Positions 51,516 through 63,856 are shown, counted from the stretch's first letter. The stretch is DNA of 64,000 nucleotides from Gonapodya prolifera JEL478 (GCA_001574975.1 KQ965786.1:62001-126000), one strand, 5' to 3'. Translations and numbers: made by a program. Notes: a model not told the origin generated them from the letters alone.

Positions 51516-54500
51516 AAGTATGGGAGATATTAAATGGTCGGCCACGTTCATCTCGTCCGCGAATACGACTCACCGCTCCGAGCTGCCTCGCACGCTTAAT
51601 GCTCTCTCGAATACCGAAATCCAGCATGATTCTGAAAACGTAACGCGAGGTTAGAGTCTCGTACGCGCTCGGTCACACTAGGAAGCTCAAACCCACTCTT
51701 CCGATCCCGCCGGAATGGCGTATGCGCGGACGTCCTGGCGTGAGCCGTGATCATGGTGTGAATACAATCTCCTCCACGAGGTAAACAAACGAGTACTGCT
51801 TACCCTGTACGTGCGCTCCACTTTACCTCCCTGACCACCTCTAGTGTATGCCAACCCGCCAAAGATTTGGGCAGCCCTGAGAGGAGGAGAAATGGTCATG
51901 TCCCCGGCCAAAACCGAAAACCGGGCGCATGGTGAACTCACTCTCGCGCCACGTACTCTACCACAATCGATCCGTGGGCCTGTTTACGAGAGGAAGAGCA
52001 TTGAGCACCAACGCCCCTGCCTCGTAACCCAGACGGTGCAAACGACGAACCTTCAACAGCGCAATCGGCCCGCCAATCCTCTCGTTCAACTGCGCGTGGT
52101 CCTTAAACATGTCAAACTGGTACGCAAGCATCTCCTGCCATGCTTGAGCAGACTCAATCTGGCGCGCCATATCTGAAGTTGAGGGTAGAGTAGGGCGGGG
52201 GGGATTGTAGCAGGTCAGCATGGCTGGGGTGAAGCGAGAACGAGGGTGACACAGACTCGCCAATTTCCACCGAATGACACTACAAAAGCAACACGTCAGA
52301 TCAACTACGCCGTGCACAGAACCAATCGACAAGTAACGTACGGGTGTTCAATCAAGAGCTTCCCGAAAGTCTTGCGCTTGTGCTGTATCCCACCCAACAC
52401 CGACACGGTAACCACACGGCCGCAATCGCACGCTGACGAAGCCACCCACCGCGTACCGAACAGCCTCGTCATATACTGCACGCGCGCTGTAGATGGAGGA
52501 GCACTGGAGAGAGCTCGTCGTGTGAGTCCTTTACGAGCCCGAGCAACAAGGGCGGGAGTACTCACGATGTTGAACAAACGCTCGAAGTTGAAGTTGTGCT
52601 TTTGCACGCAGCACTATATATTAGCTTCGTCCACACAAGCCAAAGCGCGAGTGAGCTCACCATGAGCAGCTTGAATCCCTGATTAACATCGCCGAGGATG
52701 TTCTCCGCGGGGACTTTCACGTCCTCGAACGTCACGAAGGTAGTACCTGAGGCCCAACCTGTGCAGAGCAACGGGCGAGACAGTGGGTGGAGGTGGGGGG
52801 TTCGGGCGTGCGGGAAGATGTGAATATTAGGGAGTGAAATGGGAAAGCGAAGGAAAACGAATAACTCACCGCCCTGCAGCTGCATCTTCTTGGTCGTGAT
52901 GCCGCCATGCTTGCGCTCAATAAGGAGCATGGACACACCCGCGGCGCCGGGGCCGCCCGTGCTGTGTGTGGAGGTCGCAGAATACGTGGGACGAGATTCC
53001 TGGTTAAGAGACGAAATTTGGCACTCAAAGGAACAGAAACTTACCGAACGGCGGTGATAAAATACTCTTATTGTGGATGAGTGCGGTTTGAGAGCCTTGC
53101 GCACTGTTTGAAATGTGGTAACACTTACCGGCCCTGAACACAACGTGGTTAACACAGCACCCACATCGTAACTCCCCCAGCTACCGAACTCACCAAATAG
53201 CATTCGTGATCCACTTTTTGGTCCCGTTGACGATGTAGTGCTTCCCGTCGGGTGTCAGCTTGGCGGTGGTAGTGATGTTCGCGGTATCGGAACCGGTTTC
53301 CGGTTCGGTAATCGCTGTGCGTAGTTCAGGCATGAAGTTGAAGAGGGGCGTGGGGAGGAGAGGTTCAGAGTCGGGAGTTGGGAAGGTGCGGGCGGAACAA
53401 AGAGGTGAGGAAAAGAACACGAATGCACCCCAAGTACCCAACCCACCAAGACAACACCAATTGTTCCCGCTCAGCACATCATCCAGCACACGTTTTTTGA
53501 TGTGGGGCTTAGCGCCGTGCCAGACGGGACTGAGGCCGCTGTTGGTGCCGGAGTGTGGGGTCGTGGTGGAAGGAGCGTCAATAGTCAATCGGTAAATTGC
53601 CCGGGAAGATGCGATCAACATGGCCGCGGAAGTGCCACACCCCCAACGTCGCAGATCGAGTTTTTAGCTAGACGTGTTCATGCACTTTTCCCGCCCTCCC
53701 GCCACTCAAGAACCCAACCCCAAACCACACCCGCACACCCAAACTCACATGGTCACCCCCGCGAAAACCCCATTCACACACCCCCTGCTCCCGACCCTCA
53801 TGTACTCATTCCGCGCAACCAACTTATGAAACACATCAATCTCCTCATCCTTCAATCCCTTCACACGGGGGAAGTTGGGGGGCAGCTCCTTGTAGATTGC
53901 CGGGGCGTGTTCGAGCGCCAGCAGGCCCATTTGCCCGAATTTGCGGTAGATCTCGGGAGTCACGCCGCCGGCTTCTTCCCAGTCGAAGATGTGCGGCGCG
54001 AAGGAGGTGTTCACGAAGTCACGGAGGTGGGCGGCGAGGGCAAAGTGGGAGGGTTTGTCTGTGGTGAAGGAGGGGTGTGGGTAGGCGTGGGTCGGGTGGG
54101 TCGGGCGTGGGTCGGGCGTGGGTCACGGTAGGTGATCAAAGGTTAGGGCAATGAAAAGCGTGAGTATGAGAAGCACTATTGAGCGAGTGGACGCAGAACC
54201 GAGAACAAAAATCAAAAAGACATACACTACACAAAAAAAATCTCGTTGATCAGAACCAACACGATCCAATTTCGACACACGACGCGCGAGGAACTCACGA
54301 AGGGGTGGTACCAGTCTTGCATCCACATGGGGCTGCACGCGCGGAGGGTGAAGGGTGAGTGGGTGGAGTTGAGAGGGTGATGAGAAAACGGATCGGGAAG
54401 GTACCGACGACATGCATCACTGGCAGACCAAGCTTTTGGGCACACCCGCCCACCAGCCATCCAGTACGACAACGGATCTTCGTGCGGACTCCCCAGTCAG

Positions 54501-54977
54501 CCGAGAATCGAGCACACGACTCCTCTCCTACTCTACATGTCCTCTTCTTGGAAGTCTCTGATCCACTCCACTCCACTCCACTCCACACAGCCTTAGGTTG
54601 GTACCGCGATGCTTTGAAACAGTACCACAGAATAGTACCACCACACACCAGTCAACACCGTCCTGCCAAGCCATCACACCCTCCTCCAATCCCAAACTCC
54701 GCATCTCTTCCCCCGCCCCTTCCCCCCCCCCCCCCCCTACACACCCACACCCCAAAAACTCACTCCGCAAACGGCACCAAATCACCCATGAACTGTCCCT
54801 CCGCGCGATGCAACTTTGTCTTCTTCACCGCCGCACCAACTGAGGGAGCGGGGTCGATGGATTTGGCGAGCGTCTTGATGCTGGCCAGCGAGCCGACGAG
54901 CAGGGCGGAGCCGTATTGATTTAGGACTTGGGCTGGTGATGTGTGGGGTGGGAGCGAGGCGGGGTGGGAGGGGGGGN

Positions 54978-55026
<49 letters not shown>

Positions 55027-55957
55027 AGCGACGGTGAAAGGTGAGAGGAGTGTGAGACATTCGATCAGGAGCAGCAAGTAGGTAAGATGACGAAGCGAAG
55101 CGACCGTTCTGAGAATGATGATCGCAAACAGCACCATTCTGTCACACCGCGAGCACCACTACTCCGCGACAGAGCAAGTGCAGCCCAACGTGTCCAACAG
55201 TGCCTCCAAGACTGACAACAATTGAATCGAGCCCCTCCTGCACCCACTCCTGCTCCTGGCAACATTGAATCGAGCCCTCCAACCGACCAACACACGAGAG
55301 ACGTTGAATCGACCCCTCCTGCGACTAACGACATACAATCACCAAGACTGGAACAGAGCAAGCCGACACCTCTCGTACGACCAACTGCAGGACTGGCCAC
55401 ATGGAATCGAGCGCAACTATAACTAACAATTCCAAAACTTGAAACATTGAATCGACCCCTCCAGGGTCTGGCACCTCACGACTGGCAACAATTGAATCGG
55501 GCACAACAGCCCCACTCCAAGACTGAAAAGACAGTGAAACAAACCCCACCCTCACATCAATACGCACCTACGTTGTGGAACTGGGCAAACTGCTTGGACG
55601 CGTCCTGCCCCGCGACACGCAGGAGGATCTTTTTCCCTCCTGGGTGCTCGTCTGCGAACTTTGAAATATCGTACACGTTTTCATTTATGATGATCTTTTG
55701 TCGCGTGGTGCGGCGGGAAGTGGGGGAGAGTGAGAGTGGGATATCATGGTGGAGTTGAGAGTAAGAGTAGTGCTCACCCAAGCGTCTTTTTCCGAGTTGT
55801 GTTTCGCGACCTGTGCGGGTGCGAGCGTGTGGGGTAGGCGGGAGGAGTGCGAGCGTGGAGTGGGTGGGGTGATGGTGGGGGACGAGGGAGTGAGACGCGG
55901 GAACGTGGGCAGGGGAAGAGGCGACGAGCGCACCTCGGCAGCTGTGTACGCGGGCAT
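51516..55957 (-). CDS. Acyl-CoA dehydrogenase fused to N-terminal cytochrome b5 domain
   Basis: FAD enzyme that desaturates acyl-CoA, with a haem-binding b5 domain in front, a layout known in fungi. ATG at 55957: MPAYTAAE joins to [12 protein letters not shown] and [20 protein letters not shown], the b5 motif with the HPGG haem ligand, then [13 protein letters not shown]. After a 600-bp intron come [30 protein letters not shown] and [13 protein letters not shown]. The dehydrogenase core has [47 protein letters not shown] or its spliced equivalent, [14 protein letters not shown] and [20 protein letters not shown]. The end is [32 protein letters not shown], with the stop about 51516 if the last donor-like GTGAGT is not used. 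About 15 exons. It lies between the two TmcB copies in the same orientation. Confidence 0.88.
54722..54737. repeat. Poly-C tract (16 bases)
   Basis: Run of C on the plus strand within an acyl-CoA dehydrogenase intron, beside CCT/CAC-rich sequence. Confidence 0.85.
54970..55024. repeat. Poly-G tract (about 55 bases) with one N
   Basis: Run of G on the plus strand interrupted only by an N at 54977, within the 600-bp intron of the acyl-CoA dehydrogenase gene. The N suggests the true length or base was not settled. Confidence 0.9.
55216..55502 (+). repeat. Degenerate minisatellite with ATTGAATCGA core in an intron
   Basis: About six spaced copies of a unit near ACATTGAATCGACCCCTCC: at about 55222, 55264, 55304, 55402, 55446 and 55490, separated by 38-100 bp of related C/A-rich sequence such as GACTGGCAAC. 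The repeated part lies wholly within the intron between the b5 exon and the dehydrogenase exons. Confidence 0.7.
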
Positions 55958-56689
55958 TTCGAGCGCGAGCGTTGGCTGGGAGGGGCGATGGCAGAAAGCG
56001 CGCGCGGAACAGAGAGTGCGAACGGACGCCGGAATCTTCGGAAGCAGAACGACCGATCGTGACCGCGGTAGTTATCCGACCGTGACGCATTCCTCCTCCT
56101 TTCTTTTACTTTTTAATTCGCTTTGATGGCTGTATTTGCGCCATAAAATCTCATCGGCCTATCACACGAGGCGCCTCCCACACAGTCAAGTCTGTCCCCC
56201 TCGCTTAAGATGGGAAAGTCGAGGCAAATTTAGAGTATTTGTCCACCAACAGTTTCAAAGAAAACCTCTGCAACCAGAGCTTTTCTGACCATCGTACATC
56301 AATGAAATAAAGCGACATTTTGATACCCTGGCTGAGATTCACACCTTGGTTCTGTGACTTGGGGGAAGCCTTAATTCTAATCGACCCCGCTTTTAGTTGT
56401 GGAGAATGGAACACTAAATCAAATGAAATTAAGTTACTTCAATGCTGGACAGTGACCTCCGTCACTTGAACTTGTCTTGTGGGTGACGCAGATGCCTTCT
56501 GTGGGAAAAATAACTCAAGCAATGAACCAAGTAAGCTTTGCCAACGTGACACGGAGTCCAACACTTGCACATTCTTGCAAGCAGTAACGTGGTAGCAGCT
56601 CCATTTCGATGTGCAGTATTTACATACTTATTTCTAAGCTAGGTATTTTAAATCATGTGTCGCCAACCTTATTCGCCAACAAAAAGTTC
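55958..56689. other. Intergenic region
   Basis: About 730 bp between the b5/acyl-CoA dehydrogenase start and the 3' end of TmcB copy 2. The first 150 bp should hold the dehydrogenase promoter. No gene or repeat seen. Confidence 0.5.
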
Positions 56690-59600
56690 TCACACTGCGG
56701 CCTCCTCCAACGCCACTTCGACAGACAATCCACCTGTCTCCACACACCTTGCAAGCGGAGACCCGGGGGGGATGACCGATTTCGGCACGGAGAATACAAT
56801 ATCCACAAGTTCATCCGTCTGGCCAGTCAAGTCACGAACGAGGCGCCGAAACACAAGAAGATATGTCATCACGGCGACGACAGCGCATACGGCAAATGTT
56901 CCAGACACTTCTGCCACGGCGCGGTCGTGGTATAGTTGTCCTTTTTCGTTTTGTCAGGATTTCGTACTAAAAGCTCGTCCCTCGTGACAAAAGCAACTTA
57001 CCAAGAAGAAAGAATTGGATAAAGACATTGGTGATGCCCCCCATGACGTCCCTTGAAATGCCATACATCAGGACGTACAGATCGTTTTTGAGTGTGCGCT
57101 GGGGGAAATCCGTAGCAAGGAAGATCTGCGCACTCTCAAGAAATATTCTCTGGACCTAAAAAGACATGACTTTGAATTCGGTGTGAGGTCAGCACAATGA
57201 CGTACCCACCTTTTCGATACCACTCAAAACAACGCCCGACGTGAGTCCTATCGTCGCGTTCCATGTGCGGTTGGTGCATCCAGCGACTGGATCGTTGCTA
57301 TTAAAGATTGGAAAGATCAGTAATCTTCAGGGAGGCGGGATTTTTGTATCTGAATCTCTCCTCACCAGTAACCCCCAATCACCAACTGGTTGTACAAAAA
57401 GGGCATACTGTCAGTGCCTGGAACTCCTGGAGTACCAGATCTGATAGCGTCTGCTTGATTGCGAGCCAGATCTACGCCCTGGTGTAGAAACATTGCTGCC
57501 TCGCCAGGTCGCCACGTCGTGTGATCGTCAACTGCTGTTTCCGTAGCTAACATCATCACTTTTTGGATGTAGAACCTCTGTAGGGATAGTTTCCCCGTAA
57601 TTTGCACGAGACCTTCGAGGTAACCGATTTCCATTAGGGTTGGGATAAATATAGATGTACTTGCTGCAGACAACAGAAGGACTCCTAAGAGGAAATAAAC
57701 TTTGTGCTTGGCAATTGTCCATCTGTTGACGCCACCACGCTCGAAGTTGTCCCCACGATCGGATTCCCTGTCTTGCGCTAGACGCAGTTCGCCCGAGTCG
57801 TTTCCGTCAAGATCGTCCTCCCCTTCCTCCAGGGATAATGCTTCCAGAGACTCATCGATTGCCGTGATGATACTTTTCTTCGCTTTGCGCGGTAATTCTG
57901 CAAGAAACTTAATCTGGAGCAGCGTTAGCGTTAGCTTCATGGATCTTTGCTTCAAAGTGTTTCACCCACCACTGTGAGAGTCCGCCTTTCGTGAGAGTTT
58001 ATTGTCCAAAACCAAATGAATGCGCAAATTACGGCACCAATTGACAATTGTGAGACGAGAATTATCCTTGTGGGGAAAATTGAAATAAATGGAGTACTCA
58101 GAGAAAAAACGATTTGTACATACAAGATAGCTGTTCTGTTCCAGTCAATTGACTTTTTCACGAAAAAGAAATGGTAGGCGTGTGGGCCAGGTTGATCGAC
58201 CTTGTTTGCATCAACACGGAAGTACTTACTTGCAAAAATTTATCGATGCCAGAAGCAACTCCGTCGTTGAGTTGACTTGCCAAAGATTCTGCATTAAACA
58301 TGAAAAAATGAACGGAGGGATCTGCCAAACCATTAGTGGCTGCCTTGAGATCGCCAAATGAGCTGTCCAAGATTGCGTCGAGCGCATCTATTTGTTAAAA
58401 AGATCAACTTTCAACTTTCCGACGGTGTCTTTGTTCAGAGCCACCAGTTCACCTGAGCACTTCAAAATGAGTTCGTACAATGTCGCAGAAGAATACTCGA
58501 TGCTGGGTGGCTGATTCGAGTCAGTGGTTGCCAGTTTCCCATAAAAGTACGTATCCTGGCCTGGTTTGGCGGCAACAGCATAAAATGATGGGATGATATT
58601 TGTTCTCAAGGCATATTGTGCTGCTGCCAAAAAGGTACGCCTGGTTGCGTACGAGGACCGATCGTTCTGTGCGAGTGCCACGGTAAGCAGCCGGACTTCC
58701 TGGATGATCTCGCAAACAGTAGTTCGACCTCTGCGGAAGCCTAACGTGTTCGCAAAATCGCTTTGAATAGCGTCAAATGATGTTCTTGCGATCACTACCA
58801 ACGTTGGTTTTCAGTTTGTCTTCCCTTTTCCCCATTTACTTGTTGCAAGGGAACAACGTACCGTAACTTAAGACGAGAATAGCTACCACTATAGCCAATG
58901 AGACCAAGAGCATACGATTCAATAGAACCACGGGGGATTGCATGCGAGCTTGAAAAAGGTCGTGAAGGTGCCTTTGCCGTCTCGCCTCCCTATTGGTCGT
59001 AGTCCCGCTGGTGTCAGAATGTCCCGCGCTGAAACTCTCTAATCTTGCCATCCGACTGGGTTCCTTAGTTTCAAAGCGCGCACGCTGTGGCTCTTTACCA
59101 CTCAATTGTTGAGGCTTTATGGAGTCTTCCTCAAGTTGAAAAACAGGTACCGAATCGTGAGATTGGCGACCAAGAAAGGACGTGTTGGAGCGACCACCGA
59201 TGGACTCCAAATTGCCACCCGGCTCTGCTGCACCAAGCCGAATAACAGGATATTCCATGGTGGGTTCAGCAACAGTCATAGGCTTCATTGAAGACCTTCT
59301 TCGGTTGAAGTCGACCCTCGCTTCAAATGCCTCCACATTCTCTGCTTTCTCGATGAGGGCAGTTCCAGTCAAATTATCTCCACGCACTGCCNCAAGAAAG
59401 GCACCGTATAACCTCAGAAGGCGTTTGCTGTTTGGAAATCTTTGCGTGAGCTTTGCGTAGGCTGTTCCTGCCTTCTCCGCATGCATGTGGAATTCTTCCA
59501 GGAGAGATGACATGGAACTTTGGTCCGGGTTCTCCTGTGGAAGGAACCATTCAACATAGTGCGCCTTACTTCCGTAACGAAACGCAACACATACCTTCTC

Positions 59601-61775
59601 CAAATTTGACCAGAAACGCCGCAGCGTCGAGAGTGCCTCTTTGTGAAACCGCTTCGCAATGACCTCGAGTGATGTGTACTCCACGAATTGAGTGATGTTT
59701 ATGCTGCCAGTCGTGCCCAAATCGGCGGCCTTCTGTCTCGTATTCTGCTCCGCTTCAAGAGAAGTGAAAATGAAGAACCGCAGAGAATATCCCGCTTTGA
59801 TTCCGTATGCATGGTATAACAATGTGTTGACTTCTTCGTTGCCGTCGGATGAACCATCAAAAGCTCCCAAGTATTGCGCGAAGGACCATGGTACAAATGC
59901 ACTTTTGGGAAACTGTTGTTCCCCTTCTTCGAATACAATCTTCATTAACTTGATCGAGTCTTCATCAGGGTTCAAGAGAACAAAGCGAGCGGCAATCTTC
60001 CGGTGGTAGAAATGATGAGTTTCAGGCAGGTTTTCATCGGAACTCGTGTTTTCGAACTCACTTCGACATGGTAAGGTGTTTGAAAAACGAGGTTGGATGG
60101 CTTGCGCTTTCGTTTGGTGATCTCTGGTGCGGCGCGGAGCGTTCTTAGGATGTCGCTTTCGATGTGGACTTCTTTCCGATCCTCGGCTTGTTCAGTACTT
60201 TCCGGAACATCGTCATCGCCATCCGTACTTCCTTCGAGTACAGAGTCAAACACTTGCTTAACCGATTTGAGGATCCCACCAGTGCCAGGAGGCGAAGTTG
60301 ACTTGTCGACTTTCTGAGGAGTATCCGCCTCGATACCCCCGGCCTCCCCAAAGATCAAGGCCTCTTCTTTCATTTTTAAGCGTTCCAATGTTACTGCGAT
60401 GATTCTTTGTTGCGAAAACTTGACCGCCGTGAACCCGAAAATGAAACTTCCGGGAACAAAGAGTCCCATCATCACTATTGCTACCAATGCGGGAGATGAG
60501 CCATCAGTGACTGCATCGGTTATTATGGCAGTCAAGGCTGACAGTCCACCCAGTGTTATTGCCCCTGTAAGCGGTTTGTGTTATATTCAAGAAAACTGGG
60601 AAGAGACGAAAAGGGAGAGAATGGGGATGAACGTACCGACTCTCAAGCCGTTAGTAAAGGTCTGATAATACGGCAGTCTCCATAAAAGCATCGACACAGA
60701 CCAAACGGAAGCGATGAGGACAATGACAAGAAGGACGATATGTCCTTGACTTTGATCGAATGTGTCTGCAAGAACGGTAGCCGTCTTCAGAGCAGCGTAC
60801 AAGATGTCAAAATGGCATGACGTTCGGGCAGATACGTTGCTGTTGGTTTCACGGTCTCGTTTAGAGGAGCGGACCGGGGTGACGGAAACAGTAATGCATA
60901 ACCCACTTGGACTTGGGATTGGTGTCGAGCAAAAACGAGCTCATGATCATGACGAAAGCGAACAGGAGTATTGTCGCCACACCAGCTGCAACTACGTAGA
61001 CAATTTCCGTGGGGTCCCCGAGGCAGCTCGGAAGAGTAGCATTGTCCGAGGTTGCGTGTGGGCATCGAAACGCACCGAGGAGAATTTCAAGCGCCGGAAT
61101 GTACAGAAAAGTTACGAAGAGCGCGCTCGCGAGCCGAATCGCTTGCAAGGGCTGATAGTAGCCAGTTTATGTAGCATCATTACACAGACCAAAAGGAAAA
61201 GTGACTCACCCAGATGTATTTGAATTCTCCTCTTGTGAAGCTGTATGCCACAGATCCCACGAGAAGCCAGGTGAGCACAATTGTACAAAACACAATCCAA
61301 AACGACACGTTGAATGTTTGGACGTCGGACAGGATCAAGGAGATCGGGTGCAGGATGTATTCGAAGAAAGCAGGGAATCCCGGAATGTAGGACGGCTTCA
61401 ACGAAAAGCCGCAGAGCTGCAGATCTTCCAAGAGAAAGAACCCGAATTCGACGAAATGGGGCAAGCTGTTTTGTCGACAGAGGGAGTAGAGTCTGTCGGA
61501 CCCGAGCAAGTGGGGATCGGGCGGGATTTGGCATTGATTCGATCCGAGGAAGACGGCATCGATTGGATTCCACATTGATCCATTTTGAGGAAGAGGGTTT
61601 TGGTGGGATCAGATCATTGATTCATACCGAGGCGAGGACGGAGAGGGAGATGGGATCAGTTTGAGTTGGATCGAACCGATACATTCCATCTCGCACCAAT
61701 AACTCACACTCCATGCAAAAGCTTCTCGATGTGGTTCCGCTCGAATGTGATGGCCTTGTTGCGCCGTCTCGCCAT
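56690..61775 (-). CDS. TmcB/TmcC-type multi-spanning membrane protein, copy 2
   Basis: Same family and layout as the copy at 46124-51266. ATG at 61775 (MARRRNKAITFERNHIEKLL), SLKPSYIPGFPAFFEYIL, FWIVFCTIVLTWLLVGSVA, the TmcB TPR-like domain, linker, helix, outer domain RRGRTTVCEIIQEVRLLTVA and the end EVALEEAAV, stop at 56690. Outside the identical block the two proteins differ at roughly one residue in five (for example TSFDAIQSDFANTLG against TTFDAIESDFSNSKG), so the duplication is old. This copy lacks two introns that copy 1 has, and its Gln-rich linker is shorter. One ambiguous base at 59392. Both copies look intact, so both are probably expressed. Confidence 0.78.
59184..61248 (-). repeat. 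Block identical to 48674-50738 (2,065 bp)
   Basis: Second member of the identical pair, constant offset of 10,510 bp, with the N at 59392 at the same relative place as the N at 48882. It covers the exons from the first TM region through the TPR-like domain into the linker. Confidence 0.85.
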
Positions 61776-62675
61776 TGATGCTGCTTTTGGTTCGGTCGGA
61801 ACCTCTGCCGGCGGGTGGTTGATCAGTCTGATCGAAGGCTCACTCTCACCCGCACTTAGGCAGCATCTTCCTTGGATCACGAATTCCATCTCAGGAACTA
61901 ACTTATCAGTAATATTCACTGAGCAATAGCATTGGGAAAGGGAAGATGCAACAGCCATAATGTTTTGCATGTTCTATAATTTTATACGTCCCCTTACGCC
62001 GTGCCTGCCCCCTGGGTACGGAACTAGGAGGCGTTCGTGAAAAGGTATTGCTTGCAGAATGCCCCGCGCCTTGCATGCGTCGTTTACCTTGTTGCGACTC
62101 TATTTTGGGCGACCCGACGCCTGTTTTCCATTTAGAGGAGGGTTCTTTGGAGTCGTCAAGTCATAACAGTCTGACCATCAGCTTTGCGCCTTGCGGGTGC
62201 ATAGTAAGCTCAATAATCCTTCTCGTCGACTCCGGCTATTGGCTACCAAATTCCCGTCTGGTTGAGAGAGGTCACGTCTGGCGCGTCTTTTCAGACCCCG
62301 CCCATAAGTCGAATCAGGAGAGCTAGGCGGTCTTCACAACGCATTCAGTCGTTTAATCTGCTACTGCCCATGATTCAAGTGGCGCTCGTAGGAGCTTGAC
62401 ATCGTTGCTTGACACGTCACACCCACCGTTTGACGCCTTCGCCCCTGCCCCCTCATGCGGGTGCGGCTGTCACTGTCACCCATCTGAGGCACATCTTTTT
62501 TCCACGACGTTGTGCCCTGCCCATATTGTACGACTGATCCTCTGGTCTGAGGACGCCTGCCGCGAGACTCCGGGGTGAAAAATGCGATTGCACGATACGC
62601 TTTGCAGTAAAATGGTGCAAGGGTAAAAAAAGTGATTATTACATGCTTCAAAGTTCAATCTGAAATACCATCTAT
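61776..62675. other. Intergenic region
   Basis: About 900 bp between the TmcB copy 2 start and the end of the NmrA-like gene. The segment next to 61776 should hold the TmcB promoter. Short plus-strand frames (for example 62048-62326) have no recognisable features. No repeat or RNA gene seen. Confidence 0.5.
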
Positions 62676-63856
62676 CTATTGACTTCTGCAACAACAACAA
62701 GAGCCGCACAGACGATGAGCAAAGGCTTCAAAAAAACCATCACGAGAACCAAACTCACGGCTCCATCCGTCCACCTCCTGCGAGCGCTTGATCGCCCTTC
62801 TGGTCGCATCGTCAATGTCCTCGGTCGGCAACCTCAAATCGTCATTGATGCTCGTGCTGTACCTCAAAAAGTCACCCGAGCCATCGGCGTACATCAAGCG
62901 CGAGTACAGCATCCGCCCAATGCCCTCCGGTCTGCGGTGCCAAGCAGCGCCTTGTTCGTCCTGAATCGCTCGGCGCTGGGTTCGGACGTGCTGGTCCACT
63001 CCTCGGATTGGTTCCCGTGACCCGCAACACGGACTCAAACATGACGTTCTGGTTGGCATGGAAGGAATGGACGAATTCTTGAGAGTTGCGGTACTTTTCA
63101 AGGCTGGGTCCTTTGGCGGGGTCGCTGATGGGGAGGCTGAGCAGACTTGCCACCGCACGTCCCACGTGGGGCCACGTCGAAATGGGGATTTTGGAGTTGC
63201 CGTCGTCAAAGAGCGTCACTTTTTTGTTGGCAAAGTCGAATCCGAAGGCGTCGTGGATGGCGAGGGACCACTCGTACCAAAACCCGGTCGAGAGGGCGAT
63301 GTAGGAGCTCTTGCCGATTTCGGTGATCAAACCCCGGACTTTTGTTTGCGCTAAATTGAAATATCGGAGGGGTTGAGAAGGCGGCAACTAAAGGAAATGG
63401 GATATTAATTGTAGACTCACCTGCCATCAGGGGTAGATCATGGGCAATGGGTTCGTTTGTTCCGTCGATCGCCCACGCATTGGGCAGGATCCACTTCACA
63501 CCAGCCTCTCCCGCCGCCCTGACGAGCTTTTCCTGCGTGTCTGGCGGCGCCATGACGTTCAGCGTGATCACAAGAACGTCCTGTCCGCGAAGAGCATCCA
63601 CGAGCGTCGAGAACACATCGTAGTCCACGGGCTTCGCAATGACGCCTTCGGGCAGACTGGTGGTGCTCTTGCCCGGGCGTGTCAATGCGGAGATGGTGAA
63701 ATTCTTGGCAGCTAAGAGGGACTGGACGATGTAGTTCCCAGAATTACCGCCGGCCTGTTCATCGATTGGAGAGACTGTTCAGACGATTTCTTGATCAATC
63801 GCGACTTGACTCACGCCGACGATCGCAACTTTGGAAACGTGGTTGTGTTCTGCCAT
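62676..63856 (-). CDS. NmrA-like / isoflavone-reductase-like NAD(P)-binding protein, frame interrupted
   Basis: Atypical SDR of the NmrA family, acting as an NAD(P)H-dependent reductase or redox sensor. ATG at 63856 (MAEHNHVSKVAIVGAGGNSG), with the dinucleotide loop GAGGNSG split by an intron. Then VIAKPVDYDVFSTLVDALRG, VLVITLNVMAPPDTQEKLVR, VKWILPNAWAIDGTN, a second intron, GLITEIGKSSYIALSTGFWY, and ISTWPHVGRAVASLLSLPIS. Near the C-terminus the frame changes twice with no intron signal, near 63010-63020 and near 62930-62945: the segments EEWTSTSEPSAERF and IGRMLYSRLMYADGSGDF lie in successive frames, and in each case one extra base would restore continuity. Stop at 62676 after GWSREFGSRDGFFEAFA. 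Recent pseudogene or consensus error. Confidence 0.75.

Noticed and set aside
55222-55422. Pro/Thr-rich plus-strand open frame
   Set aside because: It is the translation of the intronic minisatellite in one frame, with no start context or partner exons.
62048-62326. Plus-strand frame of 92 codons in the gap before the NmrA-like gene
   Set aside because: No recognisable feature, no partner exons and no start context; probably chance.
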